From contig CM065651.1 of the NCBI GenBank assembly GCA_033220425.1, positions 806,001 through 870,000 of the forward strand: 64,000 bases of DNA, given 5' to 3'. A program made the position numbers and the translations under genes. This DNA is from Lepraria neglecta (taxonomy: Eukaryota; Ascomycota; Lecanoromycetes; Lecanorales; Stereocaulaceae). The notes under the pieces were generated by a model that ran no database searches, was not told the origin of the DNA, and saw nothing but the letters and a program-made list of their open reading frames with translations. Of the stretch, positions 1-11,657 are shown one piece after another; the stretch's first letter is position 1, and each line of letters opens with the position of its first letter.

Positions 1-9
1 CGTGGCCTT

Positions 10-3000
10 TTAAGCGGCTTTATGTAATGCTGTCTCTCCGGTGAAACCCGTTGCGTTGACATTAGTGTTGAATTCTATCACGATTTTGATAAGATTTTCT
101 TGACCATTCAGTGCAGCAAGACGCAGTACCGGTGCCCCATCCACATTCACTGCCTCAATCTCGTCGTGGTGAGATAGTAGTAGCTTCGCGATAGTATCAT
201 GATCGTGAGTAGCAGCCGCAATTAGAGGCGTGAAACCACTGTTATTGCGCACGAAGCTGGCTCCACGGTCTATCAGAAGGCGGCGAATGTTCAGGTGACC
301 AGATACAGCGGCCATTAAGAGCAAAGAGTCGCCATCGATGGTCGGAGGATTGATGAGAGCACCCTTGTCGAGCAACAGCTCTACCGTATCGTTCCTTCCC
401 GTAAGTACTGCTCCTATAAGTGGTGACATCCCATCCACAGGGATGTTAACATCAGCACCTTTGTCAAGCAACAGCTCTACCATATCATTCATTCCCGCAC
501 AAGTTGCCACCATAAATGGCATCCCATCCTTAGGGGTGTTAATATCAGCACCTTGGTCGAGTAACAGCTTTGTTTCTTGAACCTGGTGGTTTGAGATGGC
601 TATGAAAAGCGGTGAACAACCGCGATAAGACCCATCATTTATGTCAGCGCCCCTTTCTAGCAGGAATTTTAGAAGGGGCGTTGCGTTGTCGTTTGCATGG
701 AAAAGCACCCCATGAAGAACAGAAATTGGTAGTCCGTTGAGCTTTGCGACTGGATGTAAGATCGAATTGGATTCTTTCTCAAGAAGTCTCCTTGTCACTG
801 CTTGAGAGCTCCGATTCAAGGCATAATACAGTGGGCTAACCTCAAAGTAGGGAGTAGCAGCGGCATGACAAAAAAAAGCCAGTGTCGGCTCCGTTGTCAA
901 CCAAAAGCTCAAAAACTTCATCCGGAACATCAAATTCGCTTATTGTTGTGTTTATTAGGGCTGTGGAGATGGTCGGGTACTGCAGAGCGACTCCCTGGAC
1001 GAAATCTTTCTGCCCAGCGTTGCAGGCCGAGAAGAAGATTGCTGGTCGCACTAAATGCCACGGCTGTTCGATGGTCCTACTGAGTAGCTCGGTCTCTAGA
1101 GCTGCTAGATGCAAGTTTTGTAGGTGGCCTTCGCTATAAGCTACACAAGTAGCCTACACCCTCTCTACTGCAAGTATTGCACTCTTTGTTGGTGTAGTTA
1201 CCGCTTCCCACTGAGTTTCGAAGCTTAAGAGATCTGAGTCTGTGGAATCGGCTCTATTTGGCAACGATCGAAATTGTCCTTGTACCGCGCTTTCTGCCTC
1301 GTTCTCGTAGTCGAAGTATTTTGCATAATATCCGGCATACTGCTTGGATGTCTGTAGCAAAATTGATATCAGACGTTCAGCCACGAGTGCATAGCTTTCA
1401 TTTAGGTCCTTGTATCTGGGATTTTGCTGTACGAGATATTCCTGCACAGAACTATGAGCAAAGCGAAAGACTCCTGTGGCGTTGTCAAACACAACGAGAT
1501 TAAAACACAGCCTTGTGACTTCGACATATCTTTGGACGATGCCATCTTTTTGAGCCTTTCTCTGGCTTTCTATCATACTGGCATCCCCTATGATACCCTG
1601 CTAATGCTCACCTTCTATAGATTCCTCGTCGTCAACCCAAAAGATTAGCTGGGTGAAGATGTCGGCGGGAGGTCTTTCCGGCAGAAAACGCATCCCCAAT
1701 GCAAGATCTAGTCGCTTGAGAACTTCCGCGTCATACGTTTTCACGTTTTGTTCGTAGAGTTGCTGGTAGCTATCAACAAGGCTTTTTGGTAATCTGCCCA
1801 GCCGACGGGTGATATCGCTTGCCGTTCGAAGTGTGCAGAGGTAATCTAGACTTAAGGATACCCATCTGAAACTGCAATTCTCAACTTCATTAGCACTCCG
1901 TATATACTTCAAATGTATCTTGAAGATCCCAAAGTGGAGAGGGCCAACATGATGGAATATAAAAGCTAACCTACATCCCTTGAGCTTCGCCACTTAGCTT
2001 TGTGATAATGAATTGTTGCAGGGGGTTCCGACGGCGTCTTCCCGCCAGTGATAGCAAGTCTTTTGTGTTGTACCAGCTGAGCCACTTGAAACTTCACGTA
2101 TTGATGGATGTCTTCTCAGTTATGACTGCCGACGGTGATTTCACAATTGCTGAGTTTCTCAAAGAATGTATCTAATTGGAGGTCGCTTCGACTGGATATC
2201 AGGAGCTTGATGGTAGCAGTCGGTACTCGTTCGATGATAGTACCAAAAGCCTGGGTAATTGTGTACCTTGCCTCCTCAGTGCATTCATCTAAGCCATCGA
2301 TTACGATGCAGATCTTGGATTGATCTGCAGCAAACTTTGTAATAATACCACAACTCTCGTTTACCATGAGTCCTCCGGACGTAAAAGCGACAACTTCAGC
2401 CTCCTTGTACTTTTCAACAACGTATCTTGGTGTTTTCTTTGTTTCATGGTTAAGATTTCTGGTAGACAGTTGCTTTACGAAGCATCTGAGTATCTCTTCT
2501 GCATTTGCACGTTGAGGCTCGGACAGCGTGCGAGAGCAATAGTGATATAAGCAGATCTCATTTCTTAATAGCGCCTCCTGGATTACTAGAGACCTGTATT
2601 TTGTGCTCTTAGTCGATAAGGGTTTTGAAACGCACTCAAAGACTGATACTCCTCGATGTAATGAAAGAAACTGAGTACGTACACTAGTTTGCTCTTACCA
2701 GAGCCTGGACTGCCGTGAAGCCATAGCATTGCACTCCCACTAGAGCTTCTCCATTGCATGTAATCGCGATACTTGAAAAGCCAAAGTCCTGCGCACTTCA
2801 ATAGTTCTTCATACGCTCTCCGGTGGTGCCCAAAACATTGTATCGTGGACAGCCACTGGAGCACCCTGAGGTGGTCGTAGTCTTTGTAATTTCCTTGAAA
2901 AGCGTTCACAGTTTTCACAAAGGTCAAGGCGCGCTGATACGGCCAGATGGCACGAGTTTGTTGAACTTTAGGGCGTGCCTGCACACAAGCGTTCTCCAAG

Positions 3001-4126
3001 CCTTGTTCCGTTCTCGAAAGTCGAGCACCCAGGGAGTCAAATGCAGAGACTAAAGCTCTTATTTTTTTTGTCGTTATCCTGAAGTCGTTGCTGTAGCCAT
3101 TTCACAGAGGCTGCGTGGTGATCAGAACTTTTTTTGGACCAAAGATTTGTCGAAATCTGGATCTTGGTATCAATCCGGCTGGACATAACAAGTATGTTCC
3201 CGAACTGCTGCTCAGCTGGCGCTAGCAATTGTGTTAATTCATCCCCTGTGCTGAAGTTACTCGTTAAGACGCCTTCTGCGCACAGTAAGCTACAATGTCA
3301 ATATCGAAGGAGAGAAAAAACCTGCTGGTGCAGAACGGATCGCTTGTGATGGAAGTGTTGGTCTACGTGGACTTACTTGTAGTACTTGCTTCGAAGAATA
3401 TTTTAGCCTGTAGCAGAAATCTCAAGATCGTCCCATAGAGTCCGAGAATGTTATTCTCCAGCTATTGACTTTCCCTGAACGGTCCATTCGAGAGGTACAA
3501 TAGTTCACGAACAGCGGAATCGTATACATAGAATGCCACTCGTTCCAGACCTTCTATAAATTCGGCCTTTCTTGTGAAGTCACTGACCACGACCTGGACC
3601 ATGTTAGCGAGGTTGCGTAGCTGTTAGACTCGGAAGGGTGCTAAGCCTACTTGTAAGACAAATCGTAACGCAGCCCAAGGCAGGGCCGCATGTCCATTGT
3701 CATATGTCACTACAATGTCCCCTCCAATAATGAATTTTTGGACCAAAAGCACCATGTTGTTGAGGTATTTGCGAGTCTTGGGCTTCCATCGACTTGTGCT
3801 ATCTCGAGCCTTCTCAATCGGGTCTCGCAAGTCATCGAGTTGACTCGGTAGCACCAGTCCAGACTTGAGGACTTCTTCATCCTTGATCAACAACTTCGAA
3901 CTTGCGATGTCCCATAGATTGCTAGGGTGGTTAGCCAGAGCACGTTCAGGGTCGAAAGATGTCGTACATTTGCGGTGAATTTGAGACTGCCATTTCTGCA
4001 GTAATCGTAGAACGCTCAAAACATGGTTCGCCCTGAGCAATGCTGATTCAGCGGCAGAGTTTTCCAGCTTTAACGATGGTTTCCAAATATAGGATTTAGG
4101 ACTCTCAGGACACGGATATGTTCTAT
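10..4126 (-). pseudogene. Decayed NACHT-ankyrin STAND (NLR-like) gene
   Basis: Reads right to left. A DUF7708-like N-terminal domain (about 3420-4126, containing PWAALRFVLQ, with an intron near 3601-3650) leads into a NACHT ATPase: P-loop GSPGSGKS near 2700 and Walker B IVIDGLDEC near 2300. The C-terminal NACHT helical region follows (FRWVS near 1870, FRFAHSSVQEYL near 1430), then about seven ankyrin repeats (12-1140). Such proteins act in fungal non-self recognition and incompatibility. I see stops in frame with flanking homology at 3462-3464, 2116-2118, 1601-1603 and 1154-1156. Frame changes lie near 2025 (a C run) and in an A8 run at 870-877. A stop at 10-12 cuts the last ankyrin repeat short (HKAA then TAA). 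Introns cannot explain these, because there is no room for splice sites. No ATG is visible at the 5' end. It is a broken host gene, not a spliced intact one. The domain call is sure; the exact number of breaks is less so. Confidence 0.85.
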
Positions 4127-4527
4127 ATTAGCAAAATGATCGCGTCTGGCGAATAGCAGTAGGCTTCCATCGTTTGTTTCGCTCCCCCCGCTGGGACTGC
4201 TGTCACTGGACCTCCAGTGTATAGACCCTGGGGGCTATTCTTGTGGAATTTAGCATCATGCAAAGCGGTCTGACTGTACCTCTGTGCTCTGTACTAATAT
4301 CTCAAATGATCAGAATAAATGAGGAAAGGATGGAAGGAAGGAGTGTTGGGCCCGGGCGTGAAATGAATTGGTAGTCTCGCCTGGCAGCACCTTTGTAATA
4401 TTGGAAAACGTTGGCAGAAACTTGCAGTGAAATTCCCTGCAATGTAGGAATGGCTGTCCAAAAGCAAAATTCAACTCTAGGGGTATAAATGCTACTCTAA
4501 TCATCATCATCAATCATTCCACACTTT
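4127..4527. other. Intergenic, no gene seen
   Basis: Spacer between the decayed NACHT-ankyrin gene and the 3' end of ESS2. Short open frames here have no recognisable product. An (ATC/TCA)n-like triplet stretch lies at about 4498-4512. Confidence 0.6.
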
Positions 4528-5901
4528 TCACTTCTCCGCAACCTGTGGCGTCCACCCTTCTCTCAACCCACTCCTCTTCACTGTCGGTGTCTTCCCCTCC
4601 CACAATCCCCTGGGCGTCGCCCCATTACCAGCTACTTTCCCCATCAATCTCTGCGCCGCAGGCGTCATGCCGCCCTTCGCTATCCTCGGACTACTGGCAA
4701 ATCTCGGCACGGGCGTCTTCAACTCATCTTCCCTCCTTCCCACAGCTCTTTTACCTTTGGCTACTTTATCCACCATGCGATGATGTAATGCCTCTCGCTT
4801 GCTAGTTTCTTTGAGCTTGAACGGATTGGGTGTGCTGTCGCCACTTCCCAGCATACTAGTAGACGAGAATGCGGGAGGCTCGGGCTCAGAGTCGACGTAA
4901 GCGTAGCCGTTTACTCGGGGTGTGGCTGCGCCGGAGAAGGATGCTTCGGAGCGTGTAGGGCGAGGTTTGCCGGCTATGGCGTCCCGGACTGCGGACAGGG
5001 AGGGCGAGGGAGGTATGAGCGGGTCTTCATCCTTGCTGGTGAAGGAGGGGGCGAGGCGAGTATTATCGTAGACGACGGCCTTTGGGGGTGCAAGGGATGA
5101 TTCTTCGGCTTTCTGGGCAACCGTCTGAGTAGTGTCCTCAATCGAACCTGGAGCGAACATAAAATTGTTGTCAGGACGCGAGACCCATGTATCTGGCATA
5201 GCTTGGCGAGTATCTTTGGTACCAATGATCGCGAGCTGTTTGCCGTTCTCGGCTTCTTCTGGGGCTTTATTGGCAGCGAGGAGGCGTTCGCGTTTACGAT
5301 GGGCTATTTGGCGTGCAGCTGGTATTTTGTTGCCAGCCCACATCCACGCATACTTCTCTGCTTTCTTCTGATTCTGTTTGTCGAGGAGCTTATAGAAGCT
5401 TTCATTGTCTTCGCTCGTATGTTTCTGCTGGAAAGCACTGAGGCTCATATTTGTATCGATTTCCGGCTTCTCTGGCTTTGTGGTGGTGGTTGTGGAGGCC
5501 GTGGATACAACAGACATTGGGGTATCCCCCTGCCATGCTTTCGGAGTTTCTCCACCTCTTCCATATAGTCCTGATACTGGGGTCATGCTTGTGCCTCTCC
5601 TTCCTCTTAACCTCCTTCCATCTGGTCCAGGCGTCATTACCTCTGTGAGTTTCTTTCCTGCCTCTGCAATCCATTCATGGTCCTGTGAGTCGAGCGCATC
5701 AAGATACTCTTGCTTTGATTCCGTCTCCAGCAGACCGGGGAAGAAGTCTCGCGCTATGATGTGTGACAGAGCATCTGTATAGTCATCTTCATCCAGAACC
5801 TTGGCGGGGCGTTTTATTCGCTTTGGAGGTGGCGGTGGGGGCATCAGAGATGTGTCGAGGGACCGCTTCGCGAGCGCCTTTGACTGAGAAGGGGTCGCCA
5901 T
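4528..5901 (-). CDS. ESS2: ESS2/DGCR14-family nuclear splicing-associated protein
   Basis: A single exon encodes 457 aa. The N-terminal segment contains the family signature (residues VLDEDDYTDAL, then RDFFPGL), followed by a low-complexity Ser/Thr/Pro-rich middle and basic C-terminal blocks. Metazoan ESS2/DGCR14 and fission yeast Bis1 are nuclear proteins; the animal protein associates with the spliceosome C complex. The length matches the family. I start at the ATG at 5899-5901 (MATPSQSK) because the frame upstream has only a non-ATG codon. It is divergent from POP8 across 211 bp. The family is well supported by the signature; a splicing role is inferred from homologues. Confidence 0.9.
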   Translation of the reverse strand: MATPSQSKALAKRSLDTSLMPPPPPPKRIKRPAKVLDEDDYTDALSHIIARDFFPGLLETESKQEYLDALDSQDHEWIAEAGKKLTEVMTPGPDGRRLRGRRGTSMTPVSGLYGRGGETPKAWQGDTPMSVVSTASTTTTTKPEKPEIDTNMSLSAFQQKHTSEDNESFYKLLDKQNQKKAEKYAWMWAGNKIPAARQIAHRKRERLLAANKAPEEAENGKQLAIIGTKDTRQAMPDTWVSRPDNNFMFAPGSIEDTTQTVAQKAEESSLAPPKAVVYDNTRLAPSFTSKDEDPLIPPSPSLSAVRDAIAGKPRPTRSEASFSGAATPRVNGYAYVDSEPEPPAFSSTSMLGSGDSTPNPFKLKETSKREALHHRMVDKVAKGKRAVGRREDELKTPVPRFASSPRIAKGGMTPAAQRLMGKVAGNGATPRGLWEGKTPTVKRSGLREGWTPQVAEK

Positions 5902-6112
5902 AGCGGTTATATAAGGTGTCCTCAACTCTATAAAGGGTGTAAGGTTAGTAAAAACCTCACGGCAGTGAGAAGTGAATCAGATGTCAAAGACGGCAGCCAC
6001 AGCCGAGAAGCGGGCGCTAATGCGGGTCGTAGATCCCCCACCATTGGTCGCTTTAACGCTCTTTTACTTTCGTTGTCTTCATTTTTTCCTCGACGTGAAG
6101 CAGTTGCCAGCA
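5902..6112. promoter_or_regulatory. Divergent promoter region ESS2/POP8
   Basis: These 211 bp separate two start codons that face away from each other, so the segment must hold both promoters. I could not single out a specific factor site. Confidence 0.55.
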
Positions 6113-6556
6113 ATGATATCAAACCCCACTGAAACCGAATCTGTAGAGGCCGAGGCTTTTGCCCATGCACCACCTTCAAAATTAGCCTCTCAACCCACCT
6201 ACAGGTCCATAACAATCCGCAACCCACCCCACATCTACCTCCACCTCAGCCTCCTTGCTTCGACCCTCCCTTCCTCGAATCAACCCCCCGTGGATACCAT
6301 CACAGCCCGGACTTACTTGACTTCGGCACTTAGCCAATTCCTTGGCTTGACAGGGACAGCCATTCCAATCGATTTCCTCAAGGTTGAGGCAAGGGATGTG
6401 TGGATCAGGGTGCCGAGAGAGGACAGCGCTGCGGTTGTGGGAGCCTTAAGTCAGTGGATTGGGAAGGATGCAGGTGTGAGCTGGAGGGTGAAGGGGAAGG
6501 GAGAGTGGTTGGGTGCTGCGGCGGCCGGTGATGGTTCGCAATTGTTTGAGCCATGA
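6113..6556 (+). CDS. POP8: Pop8-like subunit of RNase P / RNase MRP
   Basis: An intronless 147-aa protein. The central segment resembles fungal Pop8 (Pop5/Rpp14 fold): an IYLHLSLL strand, the helix TARTYLTSALSQFLGLTG, then VEARDVWIRVPRED. Pop8 is a small protein subunit of nuclear RNase P and RNase MRP, which process pre-tRNA 5' ends and pre-rRNA. The open frame extends further upstream, but ATG 6113 (MISNPTE) is chosen because the extension has no family similarity. The fold family is well supported; assignment to Pop8 rather than another small Pop protein is from remembered similarity. Confidence 0.78.
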   Translation: MISNPTETESVEAEAFAHAPPSKLASQPTYRSITIRNPPHIYLHLSLLASTLPSSNQPPVDTITARTYLTSALSQFLGLTGTAIPIDFLKVEARDVWIRVPREDSAAVVGALSQWIGKDAGVSWRVKGKGEWLGAAAAGDGSQLFEP

Positions 6557-6813
6557 TCAAGGGCACAGCCGCTGAGACACCTCGAGGAAAAGACATTGAA
6601 AGGCAAACTTAATGTCAGTGAAGATTAGAATCTATATGGTTGCATGAGTGGACGTTATATGTGGTATGTGCCCTTCGCAATTCAAGCATGGTTATCCGCC
6701 GAAGCTTATGCCAACTATCACATATGCAGGAAATCTCGCTGGACCGATGCCGCAGACCGCTAAAGTACAGGACAATAAGAATGTGTCAAATTGAGCCGAT
6801 GTGAGGCGATGGT

Positions 6814-8408
6814 CTACATCATAGACATGAGGGAGTTTTGCGCGTATGCCTGTAGTGGAGACGTTAATACCTTTTGAAATGATCCAGGGGAGGATCAGCT
6901 TACCATGGGCTTGATATCAGGATGAGGAACGGCGTCAAATTTATGGAAATCTAGCTTGTAATCAGGTCCGATGTTGATGTACGCCCCCTTGTTCTCCGTA
7001 CTATCGCAGTACTTCGGTGCCGAGAAGACAGTGATGCACCGTCCGTCGTGCTCGACCTCATACCCTTCCATTCGTACTTCGTGGCTTCGAATTACAGCTT
7101 CTAAGCCATTATTTTCACAAAACCTCTTGGTCACGTCTGGTCCGAATTGTAGACCTACGCCCCGCTTGCTGGGTCCTCGTCCAGGCACCGTCTGTGGATC
7201 TGTCCAGAGCATCTCCATCATGAGTCCCTGTTGTCCTGGCTGTCGTTGCTGGTGTCTGTTCAATTTTCGGACGTCGTCTAATGTAGTTTTGTCGTCTGAG
7301 AAAAGGCCGCCGTGTAGCGTGAAGTACTTCTTGCCAATTAGAGTCGCTAGTGGTAGTGCAGAAAACGATTCGGAGAATAACTTGAACACTTTTTCTGAGT
7401 ATTTGGCTTTGCATTCGCCCTCGAAGCCGTAGACTCGGTTCATGTCGTCAGTTTCATGGTTGCCACGATTTAAGAAGAAAGCACTGGGATGTAGCCACTT
7501 GTAGGCGTAGAGGAGTAGAGCGATCTCCGTTGACCATGAGCCTCGGTCGACGAAATCACCGTTGAAGAGGTAGTAATGCGATTCCGTGGGGAAGCCGTTG
7601 AGTCTGAATAGCTCCATGAGATCGAAGAATTGACCGTGTGTATCACCACACACGGTCAACTTGTGGCCTTCCTGCACCTCCATCTCCACCATAGTTGGTT
7701 CATCGTAGACAATCTTTCTAACAGCCGCTATTATCTGATAGACGTATTTCCGGTGCAACTTCTTTCCGTTCTTAAATCTTGTGATCATGTCGTCAACGAA
7801 CTCTTGTGTCATCTCCTTGCCCAAATTCGCTCCATCGTAGCTCTTATCTACGGCCATGGAATCTATGTCCAGTCCTTCGAATGCTGAGGGTTCATCATCT
7901 ACTTCGATTGCGCGCATGAACTCGATCTTCTTCGCTATCTTCTCGCACTCTGCGAGTTTGAGCTTCGCATCTTGGTTTTTTGGTTCCAGCCTGACAACGG
8001 TTTTGAAGTCTTTCAGAGCCTCACGTGACTGGAGTATGGCGGTGTTGGCGCATGCTCTTCGATAGTAGGCCTGTAGGTGTTAGTGTCTATGGCCATCCTT
8101 ACGGAGCGGGAGAATTACCTTGACACATTTTGGATCCAGTTCGATAGCTTTTTTGGCATCAGCGATAGCGTAGCCATATTGTTCAAGCTTGATATTGGCC
8201 TATAACACACTTGTCAGCATGAAAATTTCACAGAAGCCACATATTATTGGGGCGAAACAACCTGTGCTCTATTGCAATAATATAATGGATCTTGGTCGTA
8301 TAGATCTATTGCTTTTGTGTAGTAATCTATGGCATTCAGCCATTCGTGGCCGGCAAAATATTTGTTGCCTTGTGCTTTCAGCTCCACAGATTCTTCTTTG
8401 GCGCCCAT
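6814..8408 (-). CDS. PPT1: Serine/threonine protein phosphatase 5 (TPR-PP5)
   Basis: Four exons (8262-8408, 8119-8199, 6904-8070, 6814-6849; introns of 62, 48 and 54 nt) encode 476 aa. The N-terminal third holds three TPR repeats (start MGAKEESVELKAQGN). The catalytic domain shows the PPP motifs GDTHGQ, GDFVDRG, RGNHE and HGGLF, with metal-binding Asp/His/Asn residues intact. The last exon encodes only the tail AYAQNSLMSMM; reading straight through its intron would give a false stop after KPM. PP5/Ppt1 is activated by Hsp90 binding to the TPR domain and dephosphorylates Hsp90 co-chaperones such as Cdc37. It is divergent from SPT4. Confidence 0.96.
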
Positions 8409-8685
8409 ATTTGAATACTATCAAATAAGATATGTAGAACTTAGAGCTTGCAACTGCTTTAGCAAAAGTCTATGTCCGAAAATAATTAGGTGAAGATTAT
8501 GACGAGATGCTGAGATCACGGAGAATTGGGGGCTCGGAAAGTTCTTGGAAGATCGGTGTTGGTTAATCCTCGGGCCGATTTTCCAGTCAACAGTTCGAGC
8601 AACTTCAACGGAGAGCCTTTGCAGCTCCTCCTCTGTTACATTCTTCAATCTCCATCAAAGCCATACTGCTGCAGACGAAATCGAG
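8409..8685. promoter_or_regulatory. Divergent promoter region PPT1/SPT4
   Basis: A 277-bp gap between the facing-away start codons of PPT1 and SPT4 must contain both promoters. No specific operator was identified. Confidence 0.55.
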
Positions 8686-9310
8686 ATGTCTGCCTTCGTC
8701 CCTGGCTCTCAGCAGCGCTATCTCCGTGCCTGCATGGTCTGCTCGATAGTCCAGACCCACAACGTATGTACCTCCTCCCATTGGTTCCTGCGAAGCCTCA
8801 AGCTGTGTATTCCAATATGCTGATCATTTCTCTCCTATAGCGTTTCCTCCGCGAAGGATGTCCGAACTGCGAAGGGTTCCTCAACCTCGCCAACTCCACC
8901 GAAGCGGTACAAGAATGCACATCGCAAGTCTTCGAAGGACTGGTCACACTTGCGGATCCGTCGACTAGCTGGGTGGCCAGATGGCAGAGGTTAGAGGGCT
9001 GTGTTGGGGGCGTCTACGCCGTTAAGGTCGTAGGAACGGTCGGTGCACACCTCCCTGTGAAGCGGACCCAGAGCGCTTTGCTGGCGTGGTGATAAGATGA
9101 CCGGATGATAGTCGTAGGGGATGAAGACTGTGCATAAAGTTGGGGGCTGACATATTCTGAGAGCTGCAGCTACCGGAAGAAGTCAGACAGGCTATCGAGG
9201 ATGCTGGAGCGAAATATACCCCGTAAGCACCACGTTGATCGAGTTTTTGTAGACCTGCGTACTAAGCCAATCGCAGGCGAGATGGTACCGCCGACGATGA
9301 TGAAGGTTGA
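8686..9310 (+). CDS. SPT4: Transcription elongation factor Spt4
   Basis: Four exons (8686-8763, 8841-9038, 9170-9222, 9277-9310) encode 120 aa, the usual Spt4 length. The N-terminal zinc finger is CMVC...CPNC, split by intron 1. The conserved [11 protein letters not shown] segment and GVYAVKV strand follow, and an acidic end closes the protein. Spt4 pairs with the Spt5 NGN domain (DSIF) to clamp RNA polymerase II during elongation. Because of the introns no long open frame marks this gene, so it is easily missed. Donor sites are GTATGT, GTCGGT and GTAAGC. Confidence 0.95.
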
Positions 9311-10432
9311 GGAGAGCATATGATGGAGCACTCGGCGTTTCATGCCCAAGAAGCATTTTGCAAGGCGCTTCAGGGATGCATGGCATTGGCCAAAAAGCGT
9401 ATACCCTGGTTGGAATGTTTAGATGTCGATTACGATGAATGATAAAAAAATTGGCTTATCATCTTGTTGACTATGAGGCGATTAAAAGAACCCTTTCTTC
9501 TGTGTGGACATTGGCTTTATGCCTTTAGAAATGGACTTTCCGCTCATTACTAAGTGAAGACCTCTCAAGCTGAGTAATTGATTCATGTTATGTTTTGATT
9601 GCGTTGGGAGAAACGATGAGTATGGAGACCAAGGTTTAGCCAGAACGTCAAAATGTATCGCACGCTTGAAAGCACTACTTCGCTAAAGTTGGATACTACC
9701 GGTACAGGAGGAAAGCCTTCTCATATGCCCAATTGATTCACTGAGTCCGGGGATTCAGATGTTGACAGCTGAGATGTTTGGCTTGAAGACCGTCTTGTGA
9801 ACAAAGCAAAGCCCCAAGGACCCCGGTATTCTCATTCTTTCTATCCGCTTGTATGTTATTTTCGCTTACTGTTTCGGGTCCTATCGCTGAACATCATTCT
9901 GGGTTACGACTGCCAATTGGTAGCTTTCTATTCCGTTCACATCTAAAGGCTATGGGGCCGTTCATATTCGCATGAGAACCAAATTTTATTATGATGGCCT
10001 CTGAGACATATGTCTCAAGCTAAGCAGATGCCTAATCTATGTAAAGACACCCATGAGAATATAAGTATACATTTTTTGATGTCGAAGTGAAAGCGACAAA
10101 GGAAACAGTGTTGTGGCTGAAGAGCCGTAAGTGCCATAGAGACATTAGACGTTGGAGAATCTCGGAGAAATCGTCGGTCGCATGTCAACATAAGTGGCCA
10201 GCGAAACTTTGGACTAGGGAAGTGAAATTTCCGGAACGCTGAAAAATAATGGCAAAAATTTTGACCTCCCATGCTAAGTGAATCGTGAGTGCGTGATTAT
10301 GCCATGCTGAGAATACGCTCGCTCAAAGCTGAAGGACGATTGCCACCCATTCGTTTTAAGCGTGTGAAGTGCATGATGTCGTGAGAATTCGTTGGAGCTG
10401 ATATGCTGCAGCCTTCCTCTTTCTTGTCGGAT
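9311..10432. other. Intergenic, no gene seen
   Basis: About 1.1 kb between the 3' ends of SPT4 and the AT-hook gene. The longest open frame (10015-10272, minus) has no family signature and no splice partners. Nothing else stands out. Confidence 0.6.
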
Positions 10433-11657
10433 CTATTCTGTCGTTGTCGCTGTTGTAGTTGCTGGGTTTAGCGTCCTTGACTGCGGCCCCCATTCGCTCC
10501 TTGGTGCTGACCCCTCTTTCAGTGTAGAGCTGCTCTGCATAATCTCTGGTGCTTCTCGGGCGGCGTGTTCCCTCATCCCAGCTAGAAGGCTTTCTTGGGC
10601 TGGGAATTCCGTAGCCTGTGTTTCCGGGATTGGGCTTGGGACGGCTCCCTCCGTGTCGATCTGCATCCTATCTGCTGCGCTTGCCGTAGCTTCGAGAGCC
10701 ACATTTCTCTCTGTGGCATCGGGAGCCAATTTGCTTTCAGTAACCTCGGGATCCGGGTTGCTCTCTGCTGGTACCGGGTTTGGCTGCCTCGCTCTCTTCT
10801 TGCCGGCAGAGCCTTCGCCCGTAGTACCAGCCTGAGCCATCGCGGGATTAGCCATGGTTGCACCTGGTACACCCTCTGCGGAGGATCTTGGAGTCTTGCG
10901 TTTCCTCGGCGGTGGGTAGACTTCGCCGCGTTGTGCAGCCTCTGCAACTCTCTTGTCAAATTCCTCCTTACTTGGACGTCCACGCTTCTTCCTTGGTGGC
11001 TCTCCACTAGTTGTGCTCGGAGCGGTTTGAAAGGCAACCGGATCGCTTGGGGCATTGACCGAAGGGAAGTTGGATAGCTGCGGCTGCAGTGTCCGGTCTG
11101 CTATTGTAGGCGATCCTTCGCTGGGGTGTGGGCGCTTTTTCTTTGGCTTTGCCGCAGGTGGTGGCTGTTCGTACGAGCCTAGGGGCTGGTGAGGAGCGAT
11201 TGTCGTCGCTGGTAGACTTTGGAAGAGGCTATAGGCTTTGGTGCATGCGGATACAGAGCGTCCTGCAAAGGAGGTATATTAGCTTATGGAATCCCTTGGG
11301 TAGGTGTGGACAGGCTTGTTGCGGAGCAGATCCTGTACGAAGGTTGTCTTCGCTGCGACCACGACCTGGCGAGGAAATTCCCCACGCACCATTTGGCAAC
11401 GCTATGTCATTCCAGTTTGGACTGATTCCCCGTGCTTGTATGAGGGTGAAGAGGTCATAGGGAGCTATCGTAGAGACTTTGAGGATTTCGGCAAGGAAGT
11501 AACGCTGCAGGGGCGAAAAGCAGTGGTTAGCTCTAGCTATGCCGATGGCCTCAATACAAAGCAGCCTAGCACTTTATAATGTGTGGATTTGTAGAGAAGT
11601 CTGGAGGCAGTGACATACTAGCTCGCGTTCATCAAACGGCTGTTCTGGTGAAGCCAT
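10433..11657 (-). CDS. Uncharacterised fungal AT-hook protein
   Basis: Three exons (11619-11657, 11390-11504, 10433-11262) give 327 aa. Residues 1-75 form a hydrophobic/acidic domain (RYFLAEILKVS, NWNDIALPNGRS) of a kind I recall in uncharacterised filamentous-fungal proteins. A Pro/Lys-rich linker leads to an AT-hook core, KKRGRPSKEEFDKRV, at about residue 165, then a basic PPPRKRKTPR patch. The Ala/Thr/Glu-rich tail looks disordered. AT-hooks bind the minor groove of AT-rich DNA, so a nuclear chromatin role is likely but inferred. The reading frame is open across the joins, and the first intron ends in a clear CTGCAG. I do not recognise an orthologue with known function. Confidence 0.75.
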
